In this document: positions 23,924 through 32,045 of the stretch, one piece after another
Position numbering within the stretch: position 1 is the first letter of the stretch
Layout of the letters: each line of letters begins with the position of its first letter
Assembly: GCA_016200045.1 (NCBI GenBank)
Contig: JACQFN010000021.1
Location: 1-64,000, forward strand
Direction of reading: 5' to 3'
DNA: 64,000 bases
Origin: Nitrososphaerota archaeon
Lineage (GTDB): Archaea; Thermoproteota; Nitrososphaeria; Nitrososphaerales; Gagatemarchaeaceae
Notes under the pieces: generated by a model
The model's database searches: none
Seen by the model: only the letters and a program-made list of their open reading frames with translations
Told to the model about the DNA's origin: nothing
Program-made: the position numbers and the translations under genes

Positions 23924-24663
23924 GAGGAAGAAACGCCATCGACATGATTTCTGGAGGGGTCGATTCAGTAACAACGGCCTATTACGTCAACAAGACGATG
24001 AAGCCGAAAAACCAACTGCTAATATTCTGTGATTACAAACAGAGGACGTACCCCTATGAAGAGTTTTGCATCAGGCAGGTTTCCAAGGACCTGGGCGTCC
24101 CTCTGAAGATAGTCGACCTGAGATGGCTGGGCGACATCAGTACTTCTGTCCTCACTCATCCCGAGAAGGAGATAGCCGAAACGAAGGAGGAAGACCTCTG
24201 GGATTCCAAGAAGGCGAAGCGGCGGATTCTGAAGTGGTGGGACCCATGCCGAAATGCGATCCTTCTTCTTGTCGGACTGTCGCACGCCGAGTCATCCTAC
24301 ATCTCGAAAGGAGACAGGTACGATGTGTTCATCGGAATAAGGAGGGAGACTCCGGTGGCCATGAAAGACAACACCCCGGAGTTCCTGGAGGAGGTCAATC
24401 GTCTTGCGGAACAGGCCACTCATCACGGGGGATACAGGCTCCTGGCTCCGCTGATTACCTACGACAAAGACAAGGTAGTAAAACTGGGCGAAGAATTGGG
24501 GGTCCCGTGGGAGTACACCTACAGCTGCTATGCGGGACACGGGTTCAGGAATGTCAAGGGGAGGAGGCTCCCCGTCCATTGCGGGCTCTGTTCGAACTGC
24601 AGGAGGAGAAGGCTGGCGTTCAGGAGCGCCGGGGTACCAGACCCCTCGGTCTACGCCGCCTAG
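23920..24663 (+). CDS. QueC-like 7-cyano-7-deazaguanine synthase family protein
   Basis: 247 residues. PP-loop ATP pyrophosphatase motif ISGGVDSVTTAYYVNK at the N-terminus and a C-terminal zinc site VHCGLCSNCRRRRLAF with the upstream TYSCYAGHG, all as in QueC. QueC turns 7-carboxy-7-deazaguanine into preQ0 with ATP and ammonia, the base used in archaea for archaeosine in tRNA. The central insertion (EEDLWDSKKAKRRILKWWDP) is longer than I expect, so a divergent QueC-family role is possible. It is the third gene of the transporter/zinc-ribbon operon, with a 4-base overlap. Confidence 0.8.
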   Translation: MRGRNAIDMISGGVDSVTTAYYVNKTMKPKNQLLIFCDYKQRTYPYEEFCIRQVSKDLGVPLKIVDLRWLGDISTSVLTHPEKEIAETKEEDLWDSKKAKRRILKWWDPCRNAILLLVGLSHAESSYISKGDRYDVFIGIRRETPVAMKDNTPEFLEEVNRLAEQATHHGGYRLLAPLITYDKDKVVKLGEELGVPWEYTYSCYAGHGFRNVKGRRLPVHCGLCSNCRRRRLAFRSAGVPDPSVYAA

Positions 24664-24742
24664 GACAGGCAAAGAATCGGGGGCACTTTTGCCCCGATGA
24701 GACAGTCTGAGCCTCCTACTTCAAATAGGCCAAACGTCTGCT

Positions 24743-27094
24743 GTGTGTCGTCGTTTGCAGCCACAGTTCTCAGCGAAGCTTGAAGCCACCACCTGGGACC
24801 CGAAGCTGGAATCTGAGATGAGACAGACATGGGAAATAGAAAGAAATTTCGAGTTTAAGCCGAAGACCAGCAAGAAAAGCAACTTCGTTATGGACACGCC
24901 GCCTCCCTACCCATCGGGGAAGCCCTGGCATCCAGGGGCCCTCACCCAGTATTCCCAGATAGACATGGTAGCTCGGGCAGCGAGGATGAGGGGCCTGCAG
25001 GTGCTCTATCCGGTGGGAATCGACAGGAACGGCCTACCGGTGGAAATCTTCGCCGAAAGGAAGTACAGGGTACAGATGCGCAAGACCCCCCGGGAGGAGT
25101 TCATCAACCTCTGCAAGCACGCCCTCGACGACCTGGAGGCGTACATGGTGGGCCTCCTGAAGACGGTCGGGATATCGGGAGACTTCCAGAACAAGTACCG
25201 TACCGACTCCGAAGAGTATCGAAAACTGACGCAGTGGTCGTTCATCGAGCTCTGGAAGAAAGGTCTTGTCTATCTGGCGAACAGGCCAAACAACTACTGC
25301 ATAGACTGCAACACGACAATCGCGGACGCCGAGATAGAATACGAGGAGCTTCCGACCTTCTTAGTGACCAACAGGTTCAGGGTGAAGGGGATGAAAAGCG
25401 AACTCCTGGTCGCGACGACCAGGCCGGAACTCATGTCCGCGTGCCAGATGGTGGTCGTCAATCCCGCGGACGCGCGATACAGGAAGTTCATTGGGAAAAC
25501 GGCGATTGTCCCAATCTACAACAAAGAAGTGCCAATACGGGGCCACAAGAGCGTCGACCCGAAGTACGGGAGCGGAGCCGTGATGGTCTGCAGCTACGGG
25601 GACTACAACGACGTTCTCCTGTTCCGGGAGTTCAGGCTCAAGGAAGTCGTGGCAATCGACCTGGACGGGAAGATGAGCGGGGCCGCCGGGAAGTACGCGG
25701 GAATCGCAATCAAAGACGCCCGCTCCCAGATCATCCAGGACCTGGAAGAGATGGGGCTCGCGGCCAAGGTAGAGCAGATCCAGCACAGGACTCCTCTCTG
25801 TGAACGGAGCCGCACTCCAATCGAAATCGTGCCGATGGAGGAGTACTACCTCAAGCAGCTGGAGTTCAAGACGGCGGTCCGCAAGATGGCCAGGGGCATC
25901 AAATTCCACCCTGAAATGCACCGCCAGATACTTCTCGACTGGATCGATGTCCTGACGACGGATTATCCCATATCCCGGAGGAGGTACTATTCGACTGAAA
26001 TCCCGGTCTGGTACTGCACCAAGTGCGGCACCCCTCACCTTCCGAAGCCGGGCAAGTACTACAGGCCGTGGAGGGACGAGGCACCGTTCAAACGCTGCAA
26101 GAAATGCGGGAACACCAGGTTCGTCGGGGAAACCAGGACCTTCGACACATGGATGGACTCGAGCCTCTCTCCGCTCTTCATAACCAAGGCGATGAAGAAC
26201 CGCCAGTTTCACTCTTTGACGTTCCCGACGACGCTCCGCGTCCAGGGAAAGGAGATAGTCAGGACGTGGCTCTACTACACTCTCCTGAAATCGTACCAGC
26301 TCACCGGCAAGGTTCCGTTCAAGCACGCGTGGATAGGGGGCCTCGGCCAGGACTCCCAGGGGAGGGCGATGCGGAAGAGCCTGGGGAACTTCGTGGACCC
26401 CGAGCCGGTCCTGGCGAGGTTCGGCGCCGACGCCTTCAGGTTCTGGGGTGCGTCTGAGGCTGGCCTGGGTTTCGACTTCCGGTTCAGCGAAGATAGAATC
26501 GCCGGTGCTGGGAAGTTCCTGAACAAGCTCTGGAACACCAGCCGGTTTATCAGTTCCTTCCCGCAGGCTGAGGCGCCTGAGCTGACCTGGACTGACAAGT
26601 GGATGCTCAACGAGCTCGGGAAGCTGATTCAGGAGTGCGTCGGAGCCTACGAGGAATTCGATTCATTCACTGTGGCCACGAAGGTCCGGGAATTCCTGTG
26701 GAACGTCTTCGCGTCCAACTACCTCGAGATGGCGAAGGGGAGAGCGTACGGGGACGGGGCGACGAAGGGAGAGCAGGAGGCAGCCTGGTACACGCTGCAT
26801 GAAGTGGTCAGATGCCTGCTCCTCCTTCTCGCGCCCATCTCTCCGTACATGACCGACTACGTCTGGAGGCGCATCTACGGGACAGGCAGCATACACCTGG
26901 AAATGTTCCCGAAGCCGAAGCGCTTCGACGTCAGCGAGAGGGTTAGCCAGAGTATACTGGGATTCAACGCGCAGGTCTGGAAGACCAAGAAAGACAAGGG
27001 ACTGGCCCTAAAAGATTCAATCACGACGAAGATCCCGGCAAACCTGAAGCAGTTCGAGAAGGACCTCGTCCGGATGCACCATATCACAAAGTAG
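24743..27094 (+). CDS. valS: valyl-tRNA synthetase
   Basis: 783 residues, archaeal ValRS type. The class I HIGH-like site reads VMDTPPPYPSGKPWHPGAL and the KMSKS-like loop reads AMRKSLGNFVDPEP. The CP1 editing domain has ELLVATTRPELMSACQMVVV, and a zinc-type insertion (WYCTKCGTPHLP, FKRCKKCGNTRFVGE) precedes TFDTWMDSSLSPLF. The C-terminal anticodon-binding helices end without a long coiled coil. It charges tRNA-Val and edits mis-charged threonine. Start is GTG 24743; the first few residues (MCRRLQPQ) may not all belong. Confidence 0.93.
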   Translation: MCRRLQPQFSAKLEATTWDPKLESEMRQTWEIERNFEFKPKTSKKSNFVMDTPPPYPSGKPWHPGALTQYSQIDMVARAARMRGLQVLYPVGIDRNGLPVEIFAERKYRVQMRKTPREEFINLCKHALDDLEAYMVGLLKTVGISGDFQNKYRTDSEEYRKLTQWSFIELWKKGLVYLANRPNNYCIDCNTTIADAEIEYEELPTFLVTNRFRVKGMKSELLVATTRPELMSACQMVVVNPADARYRKFIGKTAIVPIYNKEVPIRGHKSVDPKYGSGAVMVCSYGDYNDVLLFREFRLKEVVAIDLDGKMSGAAGKYAGIAIKDARSQIIQDLEEMGLAAKVEQIQHRTPLCERSRTPIEIVPMEEYYLKQLEFKTAVRKMARGIKFHPEMHRQILLDWIDVLTTDYPISRRRYYSTEIPVWYCTKCGTPHLPKPGKYYRPWRDEAPFKRCKKCGNTRFVGETRTFDTWMDSSLSPLFITKAMKNRQFHSLTFPTTLRVQGKEIVRTWLYYTLLKSYQLTGKVPFKHAWIGGLGQDSQGRAMRKSLGNFVDPEPVLARFGADAFRFWGASEAGLGFDFRFSEDRIAGAGKFLNKLWNTSRFISSFPQAEAPELTWTDKWMLNELGKLIQECVGAYEEFDSFTVATKVREFLWNVFASNYLEMAKGRAYGDGATKGEQEAAWYTLHEVVRCLLLLLAPISPYMTDYVWRRIYGTGSIHLEMFPKPKRFDVSERVSQSILGFNAQVWKTKKDKGLALKDSITTKIPANLKQFEKDLVRMHHITK

Positions 27095-27100
27095 TCAACT

Positions 27101-27136
27101 TATTCAGATGTCGAACTCGACATATTCAGATGCCGA
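27101..27136. repeat. two direct repeats upstream of a leaderless gene
   Basis: TATTCAGATGTCGA (27101-27114) and TATTCAGATGCCGA (27123-27136) differ at one base and are spaced 22 bases apart, two DNA turns. They lie directly before the TATA box (27138-27145) of the 40-residue zinc protein, so they probably bind a regulator. Confidence 0.5.
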
Positions 27137-27169
27137 GTTTATATAGCGAACGTTGCTTCGGTCTTCTGA

Positions 27170-27292
27170 ATGCAGTCCGTACTTGTCTCGCAGAAATGCA
27201 TCTGGTGCAACCGGAGGATTGACCCGACGAACAGCCTCGAGCTGGCCTACCAGACCTGCTCTGACTGTCTGGTCCCCCTACCGACAGAGTAG
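27170..27292 (+). CDS. 40-residue zinc-ribbon protein
   Basis: Too short for the ORF track. From ATG 27170 it reads MQSVLVSQKCIWCNRRIDPT, then a second pair in YQTCSDCLVPLP, ending at 27292. Two CxxC knuckles 22 residues apart make a single zinc ribbon. The TATA box TTTATATA (27138-27145) sits 26-30 bases before the ATG, a clean leaderless promoter. Its last 46 bases overlap the 3' end of the convergent aldo/keto reductase gene. Function unknown; small zinc ribbons often bind nucleic acid or act as adaptors. Confidence 0.7.
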   Translation: MQSVLVSQKCIWCNRRIDPTNSLELAYQTCSDCLVPLPTE

Positions 27293-28106
27293 CCGTCCTG
27301 GCCCTCCGAGATTTGTACGTACTCTGAATCGGAGAATCTGACGGACACGGACGCCGCGTTCTCTTCGGTGTGCGCGATTTTCGCGGACTTCGGAATCGCC
27401 ACCACGGCTTCGCTGCGCGTCACCCAGTTGAGCATTAGCTGGGCAGTGGTCATCCCATACTTGTCTTGCAGCTTCTTTGGAATCTTCACGCCGGAGATGT
27501 CTCCTCTCGCAAGAGGAGTGTAAGCGATCAGGGTGACCTTCTCCCGCTCGCAGTACGGCAGAACCTCCGTTTCCGCCCCGCGGTTGAGCAACGAATACTC
27601 GACTTGGTTTGATGCGAGTTCGTTCTTCCTCAATACGGCCCGCGCCTCTTCCGTCTCCCCGACTCCAAAGTTGCTGACCCCGATATAGCGGACCTTCCCC
27701 TCCTCGACCAGCTTCTCCATGGCCCCCATCGTTTCCCGGATGGGCACCCCGGGGTTGGGCCAATGGACCTGGTACAGGTCGATGTAAGATGTTCCGAGTC
27801 TCCGCAGACTGTTCTGACAGGCTGCAGCTACGTCCCCGGCCCGAAGATGCCCCGCGGAGACCTTCGTCGCTACGAACACGTTGTTTCGTTCGCCCTTGAT
27901 CACTTCGCCGACCACCTCCTCAGCCTTCCCGCCCGCATAGATTTCAGCAGTGTCAATCAGATTCATCCCGAGGTCCAGTCCTCTCCTGAGGACCTTGACT
28001 TCTTCAGCCCGCTCAGACGGCTGCCTGAATGTCCCCATCCTCCAAGTTCCCATTCCGATAGTGGACACACCTTCTCTCCTGTCCGGCCGAGCCTGTGGTA
28101 TTCCAT
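27247..28106 (-). pseudogene. aldo/keto reductase with N-terminal frameshift
   Basis: The family start MEYHRLGRTGEKV is encoded from ATG 28106, but the frame then switches at a GTGTGT run (about 28065-28070) before STIGMGTWRMGTF; two extra bases explain it. The rest is intact: Asp/Tyr in NLIDTAEIYAGG, Lys in VATKVSAGH, His in YQVHWPNPG and the C-terminal IPKSAKIAHTEENAA. The in-frame GTG right after the break could start a shortened protein lacking only the first beta-hairpin, so activity may remain. It could also be a sequencing error in a dinucleotide run. Confidence 0.65.
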
Positions 28107-28146
28107 GACCCACCCGGGTCCGATGAACCACTTAGGGCTATCATGA

Positions 28147-28220
28147 AGCCACGGGTGAGATTTGGACTCACGACCGCCTGCTTACAAGGCAGGTGCTCTA
28201 CCAGGCTGAGCTACCGTGGC
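28147..28220 (-). tRNA. tRNA-Thr (TGT)
   Basis: 74 bases with acceptor GCCACGG/CCGTGGC, D-arm TAGCTCAGCCTGGTAGAGC, anticodon stem CCTGC/GCAGG with loop CTTGTAA (anticodon TGT) and T-arm GTGAGTCCAAATCTCAC. No intron. The T-loop starts TCC rather than TTC, as in the other tRNA-Thr of this window. Confidence 0.93.
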
Positions 28221-28265
28221 GCGACTCAGAGCGCGACCCCGTTGGTTTATCACCTTTGTCCGGAG

Positions 28266-28679
28266 CTATGACCCGCTACTCTTGTCGAGGACATCGAATA
28301 TGTCGCTCGCCAGGGCGCGGAAATACGGGCCGTAGTCTTCGTCGCTGAACTTCGTGGTCTCGACCCGGCCCGTCTTCATGGCAATCTTGTAGCTGAGGAG
28401 ATGATAGCACAACTCGTCTCTGCCGCTGCGGACCTTGAAGTAGAAATGACTGCAGGAGCAGTAGGGTTTGTCTGGGTCGATGAACTCATCGCCAAGGGTC
28501 CCTACCACCGAGTGAATCTTTCTCCGGCTCGGAAGAAAAAATGCTTCCTTTACGCCTCCGGCGAGGACTGTTTCGAGGGCTTTCTCGAATTTCTTCCCGT
28601 ATTTTCCGTACTCGGCTACCTGGGCCTTTGGTGAGTCCTGAATATTGGTGCTCAACCTATCACCGGTCTGAGTCGACAT
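28266..28679 (-). CDS. SWIM zinc-finger protein
   Basis: 137 residues. The central motif YCSCSHFYFKVRSGRDELCY followed by H gives the CxC...CxH pattern of a SWIM zinc domain, flanked by helical segments (KKFEKALETVLAGGVKEAFF). SWIM domains bind DNA or proteins; in eukaryotes, SWIM proteins pair with Rad51 paralogs. Its start lies inside the end of the Y-family polymerase gene (20-base overlap), so it is co-translated with that polymerase and may serve as its accessory factor. Otherwise its function is unknown. Confidence 0.75.
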   Translation of the reverse strand: MSTQTGDRLSTNIQDSPKAQVAEYGKYGKKFEKALETVLAGGVKEAFFLPSRRKIHSVVGTLGDEFIDPDKPYCSCSHFYFKVRSGRDELCYHLLSYKIAMKTGRVETTKFSDEDYGPYFRALASDIFDVLDKSSGS

Positions 28680-29757
28680 ATTCAGAGAGCGAACTTTGTT
28701 CTTCGGTTTTTGTGAACTCTGAGAGTCGGAGACCTGCCCTCCTGAGGTCCTTTCCGATCGATCCAGTCAAGGCACCGAAAAGCTCCCTGGTGCTCTCCCG
28801 GATGCTTGCCAAGTCGCTGACAGGGGTCTCGAAGCTCTTCCCCTTCGTCTTCGTCGTCAGGTCCGCCAGAATCCCGATGACGGCGAGGCTCTTGAACGAC
28901 CTGCCAGAAGCGGTCAACCGGACGCAAAGGTCTTCGATGGCCGAGTCCAACTGCCTGATTACCTCTTCTGGGTCCCTGGTGTCATTCTTCAATGTAACTA
29001 TCCGACCGAGTTGAGTGGGTTCTCGGGGGGTAACCGGTTCGTCGTCCTGACCGCTCGCCGCAGCCGTCAGGTACCTCGCCAGCTTCCTTCCTAGAGGTCC
29101 TTCCAATTCCGAAGCTTGAATTCGGGCAAGTTGGCCCAGCGTTTCGACCCCCTTCTCCTGAAGCACCGTGGCTGTCTTCGGGCCGACCCCTACGAGTCTT
29201 GAGACGGGGAGGGGAGAGAGAAATTCCGCAGTCGAATCAGGGAGGACGATCATCAGCCCTCCGGGTTTCGCTGAATCGGAGGCTAGTTTGGCTACTGCTT
29301 TGCTCCGACCAATTCCTACCGAGCAGGTCAGGCCCTCCTGGCTCGCGATTGTAGTCTTCATTTTCCTTCCGATTTTCTCCGCGGTCGCGTACGACCCACC
29401 GGCGGTCTTCGTCAAGTCTAGGAACGCCTCGTCTATCCCCGTCTGCTCGAGGAGTTCGGCTTCCCTTCCAAGACCCTGCATTATGCGTTCAGATATCGCT
29501 TCGTACTTTGGATGGTCCATCTTGATGATTACAGCATCCTTCCCCTCCAGCTTCCTTTTCGCGGTCACTATAGGCATCCCCGACTTTATGCCCAATCCCC
29601 TGGCCACGTAGTTGGCTGTGCTGACGACCCCGCTGGCGTCCGTCCTGCCGGAGAAGACACACACCAGGACCGGCTTTCCCTTTATCGACGGAGTCTGGAC
29701 TTCCTCGACTTGGGCATAGAAGTAGTCGAGGTCCAAGTGGCAGATGACCCTGGACAA
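28660..29757 (-). CDS. dbh: Y-family DNA polymerase IV (Dpo4/DinB)
   Basis: 365 residues, typical of archaeal Dpo4. Palm motifs: VICHLDLDYFYAQVEE, the fingers VFSGRTDASGVVSTANYVAR, EQTGIDEAFLDLT, and the catalytic SVGIGRSKAVAKLASDSAKP. The helix-hairpin-helix VSRLVGVGPKTATVLQEKGV and the little-finger domain follow. It carries out translesion synthesis past damaged bases. A tandem 10-bp repeat lies upstream (29813-29832) and the SWIM protein gene overlaps its 3' end. The last ~12 residues (TEEQSSLSEYVDSD) do not end in an obvious PCNA-binding box. Confidence 0.93.
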   Translation of the reverse strand: MSRVICHLDLDYFYAQVEEVQTPSIKGKPVLVCVFSGRTDASGVVSTANYVARGLGIKSGMPIVTAKRKLEGKDAVIIKMDHPKYEAISERIMQGLGREAELLEQTGIDEAFLDLTKTAGGSYATAEKIGRKMKTTIASQEGLTCSVGIGRSKAVAKLASDSAKPGGLMIVLPDSTAEFLSPLPVSRLVGVGPKTATVLQEKGVETLGQLARIQASELEGPLGRKLARYLTAAASGQDDEPVTPREPTQLGRIVTLKNDTRDPEEVIRQLDSAIEDLCVRLTASGRSFKSLAVIGILADLTTKTKGKSFETPVSDLASIRESTRELFGALTGSIGKDLRRAGLRLSEFTKTEEQSSLSEYVDSDR

Positions 29758-29812
29758 CAGAGATTGGTCGACCTGAGTTCGCTTTAGGCTTTGTTTAGGG
29801 TGAGGTCGGCCG

Positions 29813-29832
29813 AATCTGACCTAATCTGACCT
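29813..29832. repeat. tandem 10-bp repeat upstream of the Y-family polymerase
   Basis: AATCTGACCT occurs twice head to tail (29813-29822, 29823-29832). On the polymerase strand it reads AGGTCAGATT twice, upstream of a TATA-like CCCTAAACAAAG. One helical turn of spacing suggests a protein-binding site, perhaps damage-related control. Confidence 0.45.
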
Positions 29833-29858
29833 AGGCAGTTTTGATGGTGTTGGACAGC

Positions 29859-29903
29859 CTCTCGGACAGGAACCGGGGTTCGGACCCCGGCGAACGCCGA
29901 GAG
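29859..29903. ncRNA. structured hairpin, possible small RNA
   Basis: CTCTCGG pairs with CCGAGAG at the ends; inside, CCGGGG pairs with CCCCGG around a TTCGGA-type loop, with an asymmetric purine-rich internal loop (ACAGGAA opposite CGAACG). The GA-containing internal loop is like a kink-turn of an H/ACA or C/D guide RNA, but no clear ACA tail or C/D boxes are present. It could equally be a terminator for the flanking minus-strand operon. Confidence 0.35.
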
Positions 29904-29908
29904 AAGTT

Positions 29909-30274
29909 CTACCCTAGGACTTCATCGCATGCTTCGTGAGAACCCTCCTGCAGTGATGCGACAAAGCTGATTACCGCGCCCGGGGCGGGAGAAAGAGTCT
30001 TGATGAATGACATAAACCCCGGCATTCCCGTGGGAACCTCATCCGACGAGCCTGGCGGGGATATTCCCGTTGCCTCCTGACCCATGCAGCTTGCATTGGC
30101 GCTGGGAGCGGAGGCAAAGACAAGTGGGCTGGCCCCCATAATGATTGGGACAAGCGCGATGAGCATTGCGAGAATCGACAGAAAAGCGCCTTTTGTCGAC
30201 CTCTCCCTCGATTTGGAGCCGCGAAGGGGCTTCTTGACCCCTAGGCTTCGGACCCCGTTTGAGTGAATGGGCAT
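29909..30274 (-). CDS. small secreted or membrane-anchored protein
   Basis: 121 residues. A basic N-terminus and one hydrophobic helix (AFLSILAMLIALVPIIMGAS) look like a signal anchor or uncleaved signal peptide, with a short extracellular part containing two cysteines. No family is recognised. Its ATG shares a base with the stop of the upstream SRPBCC gene (TGATG), so the two form an operon. Confidence 0.5.
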   Translation of the reverse strand: MPIHSNGVRSLGVKKPLRGSKSRERSTKGAFLSILAMLIALVPIIMGASPLVFASAPSANASCMGQEATGISPPGSSDEVPTGMPGFMSFIKTLSPAPGAVISFVASLQEGSHEACDEVLG

Positions 30275-30714
30275 CAGCTTGCACCCCCGGAGGATTCGAC
30301 GACCTTCATGTAGCCGTCGAACACATGGCTGATTTCCTTCTCGAACTTGCTCCTGAAAAGCCGAGCCAGTAATGCGACGGCGAGCCCTTTCCCATCCATG
30401 GTCATCGATACCCTCGTCCCGCTAGGTATCTGGTCCAGGGTAAAGGTCGTTTTGCTCCCCTTGCCGTTACCTTCGGTTATCGAGCGGTCGATCCTGTCGG
30501 GAGGCGAGACAGACTCCTTCATTTTGTATCTGAAATGCCGCCCGGCCCAGAGCTCGTCGCAGAGTATGACCCGTGAAGTTCCTTCCATTCCAACTACCTC
30601 CATCTTCGCGAAGATTTCGGGGAACGTCTGGGGGAGTCTCTCTACTTGCATGAGGCTGTGGAAGACCTTCTCCCGGGGTGCCTTCACGTCCTGCATCCTA
30701 GCGTAACGAACCAC
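30274..30714 (-). CDS. SRPBCC (START-like) lipid/ligand-binding domain protein
   Basis: 146 residues with the SRPBCC pattern: KAPREKVFHSLMQVERLPQT at the first helix, then strands (VVGMEGTSRVILCDELWAG, TTFTLDQIPSGTRVSMTMD) and the long C-terminal helix (LLARLFRSKFEKEISHVFDG). These domains bind hydrophobic ligands in a helix-grip cavity; the ligand is unknown. The downstream gene encodes a secreted protein translationally coupled to it. Confidence 0.75.
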   Translation of the reverse strand: MVRYARMQDVKAPREKVFHSLMQVERLPQTFPEIFAKMEVVGMEGTSRVILCDELWAGRHFRYKMKESVSPPDRIDRSITEGNGKGSKTTFTLDQIPSGTRVSMTMDGKGLAVALLARLFRSKFEKEISHVFDGYMKVVESSGGAS

Positions 30715-30820
30715 GCCTCGAGAGTGGGCCTACCCCATAATCTAGATTGGCGCAATCGGGGTGCCAGGGTGGGTAAGCTCGCACTTTTTACTAACCATTG
30801 CTGCACCACGTTGGTAAGAA

Positions 30821-31792
30821 TTGGATACCTCCGACGCCAGGCTCTTCTGCCTGCTCCGAGACTGTTACTTCGAGCCTACTTCCACCTCAGTCAGGAGGCC
30901 CGCGCATAAGGACGTCGCAAAGATGTTGCAGGTCGACCCAAGGACTGTGAAGGAGAGGGTCCGGAGCTGGGAAAGGAGAGGTTTCATCAAATACTACCAG
31001 TTAGTGCCGAACCACAGACTCCTGGGGATAAGGTCCACCTCCTTCCTCCTCGAAGTCGGTGATCCCCTGGCGAAGCCCAAAGTACTGGAAAGGATTAGCC
31101 TGGTTGACGGCGTGACCTCGGTCCTGGATTTCCTTGGGGAGGACCTCTTCGTCTGGGTCGCGTATCAGGATGACGAGGAACTTCAACGGAGGACTGCCCT
31201 TCTCGGTGAAATTTCAGGTAGCAGAAGGGTGGAGAGGTATCTGGACGAGCCCTTCGGTCCGGTCGACATGAAGCTGACACTGCTCGACTGGCAGATTATC
31301 CGGTCGATGAGGAACGACGCGATGAAGCCTGTGTCCCGGATGGCCAAGGAATTGAAGGTGACGCGCAAGACTGTCAGAGCCCATCTGGAAAGGTTGGTGG
31401 CGAGTAACGCCTTCTTCGTGCGAACCATTTTCGATGTCACGCGAGTGAAAGGGCTCATCTTCTTCGGCCTAGACGTCACCCTAGAAGAGGAAGGTAGGGA
31501 AGATGCCCTTCGGGAGCTTGACGCGGTGGTCACATGCTCGGTGAACTGCTTCGTCAGGATGGTGACCCGGTCTGGTAGGGCCTTCCTTGCTCTCTGGGCG
31601 GAGGATTTGCAGGGTGTAGAGAACAGTTTCCTGTCGGCTAGGCGAATTCGAGGAGTAAAGAAGGTCGACCTACTGCTTTACAAACGAGTTACCGAGCACC
31701 CGCAATTCTTCGACAAAATAATCGAGAAGAAGATTATTGAAGCAACCAAAAGAAGATCGTTCTTTCAACAGAGGCCTCGCGGCTCCCGTTGA
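30821..31792 (+). CDS. tandem Lrp/AsnC-like transcriptional regulator
   Basis: 323 residues with two wHTH units: residues ~1-60 (VRRPAHKDVAKMLQVDPRTV, KERVRSWERRGFIKYYQLVP) and ~150-205 (LTLLDWQIIRSMRNDAMKPV, RMAKELKVTRKTVRAHLERL), each followed by a RAM-like alpha/beta part. Such duplicated Lrp-like proteins are common in Thaumarchaeota. Start is TTG 30821 with a TATA-like CTTTTTACTAA about 30 bases before, giving a leaderless transcript. Targets and ligand unknown. Confidence 0.8.
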   Translation: MDTSDARLFCLLRDCYFEPTSTSVRRPAHKDVAKMLQVDPRTVKERVRSWERRGFIKYYQLVPNHRLLGIRSTSFLLEVGDPLAKPKVLERISLVDGVTSVLDFLGEDLFVWVAYQDDEELQRRTALLGEISGSRRVERYLDEPFGPVDMKLTLLDWQIIRSMRNDAMKPVSRMAKELKVTRKTVRAHLERLVASNAFFVRTIFDVTRVKGLIFFGLDVTLEEEGREDALRELDAVVTCSVNCFVRMVTRSGRAFLALWAEDLQGVENSFLSARRIRGVKKVDLLLYKRVTEHPQFFDKIIEKKIIEATKRRSFFQQRPRGSR

Positions 31793-31879
31793 TGATGTTG
31801 GACGAGAATGCCGAATTGTGATGGGGGCGGTTCATTGCCTGTCTCATGCAATTCAGGTTGAGAGAGTGATGGTGTTGGA

Positions 31880-31989
31880 TGGGGTCGGCCGGATTTGAAC
31901 CAGCGGTCTCAAGCGCCCGAGGCTTGAAGCCTAGACCAGATTCACCCCGGTGATTCGAAGGTCGAGTCACCGGCCTAGCCGACGACCCC
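31880..31989 (-). tRNA. tRNA-Pro (CGG) with a non-canonical D-loop intron
   Basis: 110 bases. Acceptor GGGGTCG/CGACCCC with A73, anticodon stem CAAGC/GCTTG around loop CTCGGGC (anticodon CGG), T-arm GCTGGTTCAAATCCGGC. The D-arm is interrupted: after GGCTAG comes a ~35-base insert containing the perfect hairpin CCGGTGA...TCACCGG, then CTGGTCTAGGCT completes the D-loop and stem. Removing the insert gives a normal ~75-base tRNA. There is no intron at the usual 37/38 site. The exact splice sites are not certain to the base. Confidence 0.85.
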
Positions 31990-32045
31990 TCAGCCCGCCC
32001 TTCCAAGCTCGTCTTATATTCTATCATCGTGAAATCTCAGGAAGT

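Noticed and set aside
25361-26326. 321-aa minus-strand ORF opposite ValRS
   Set aside because: Shadow of the synthetase; no family pattern.
31880-31989. Reading the tRNA as having anticodon TCA (selenocysteine or suppressor type)
   Set aside because: That fold needs a mismatched anticodon stem and no D-arm; the Pro(CGG) fold with a D-loop intron gives complete stems.
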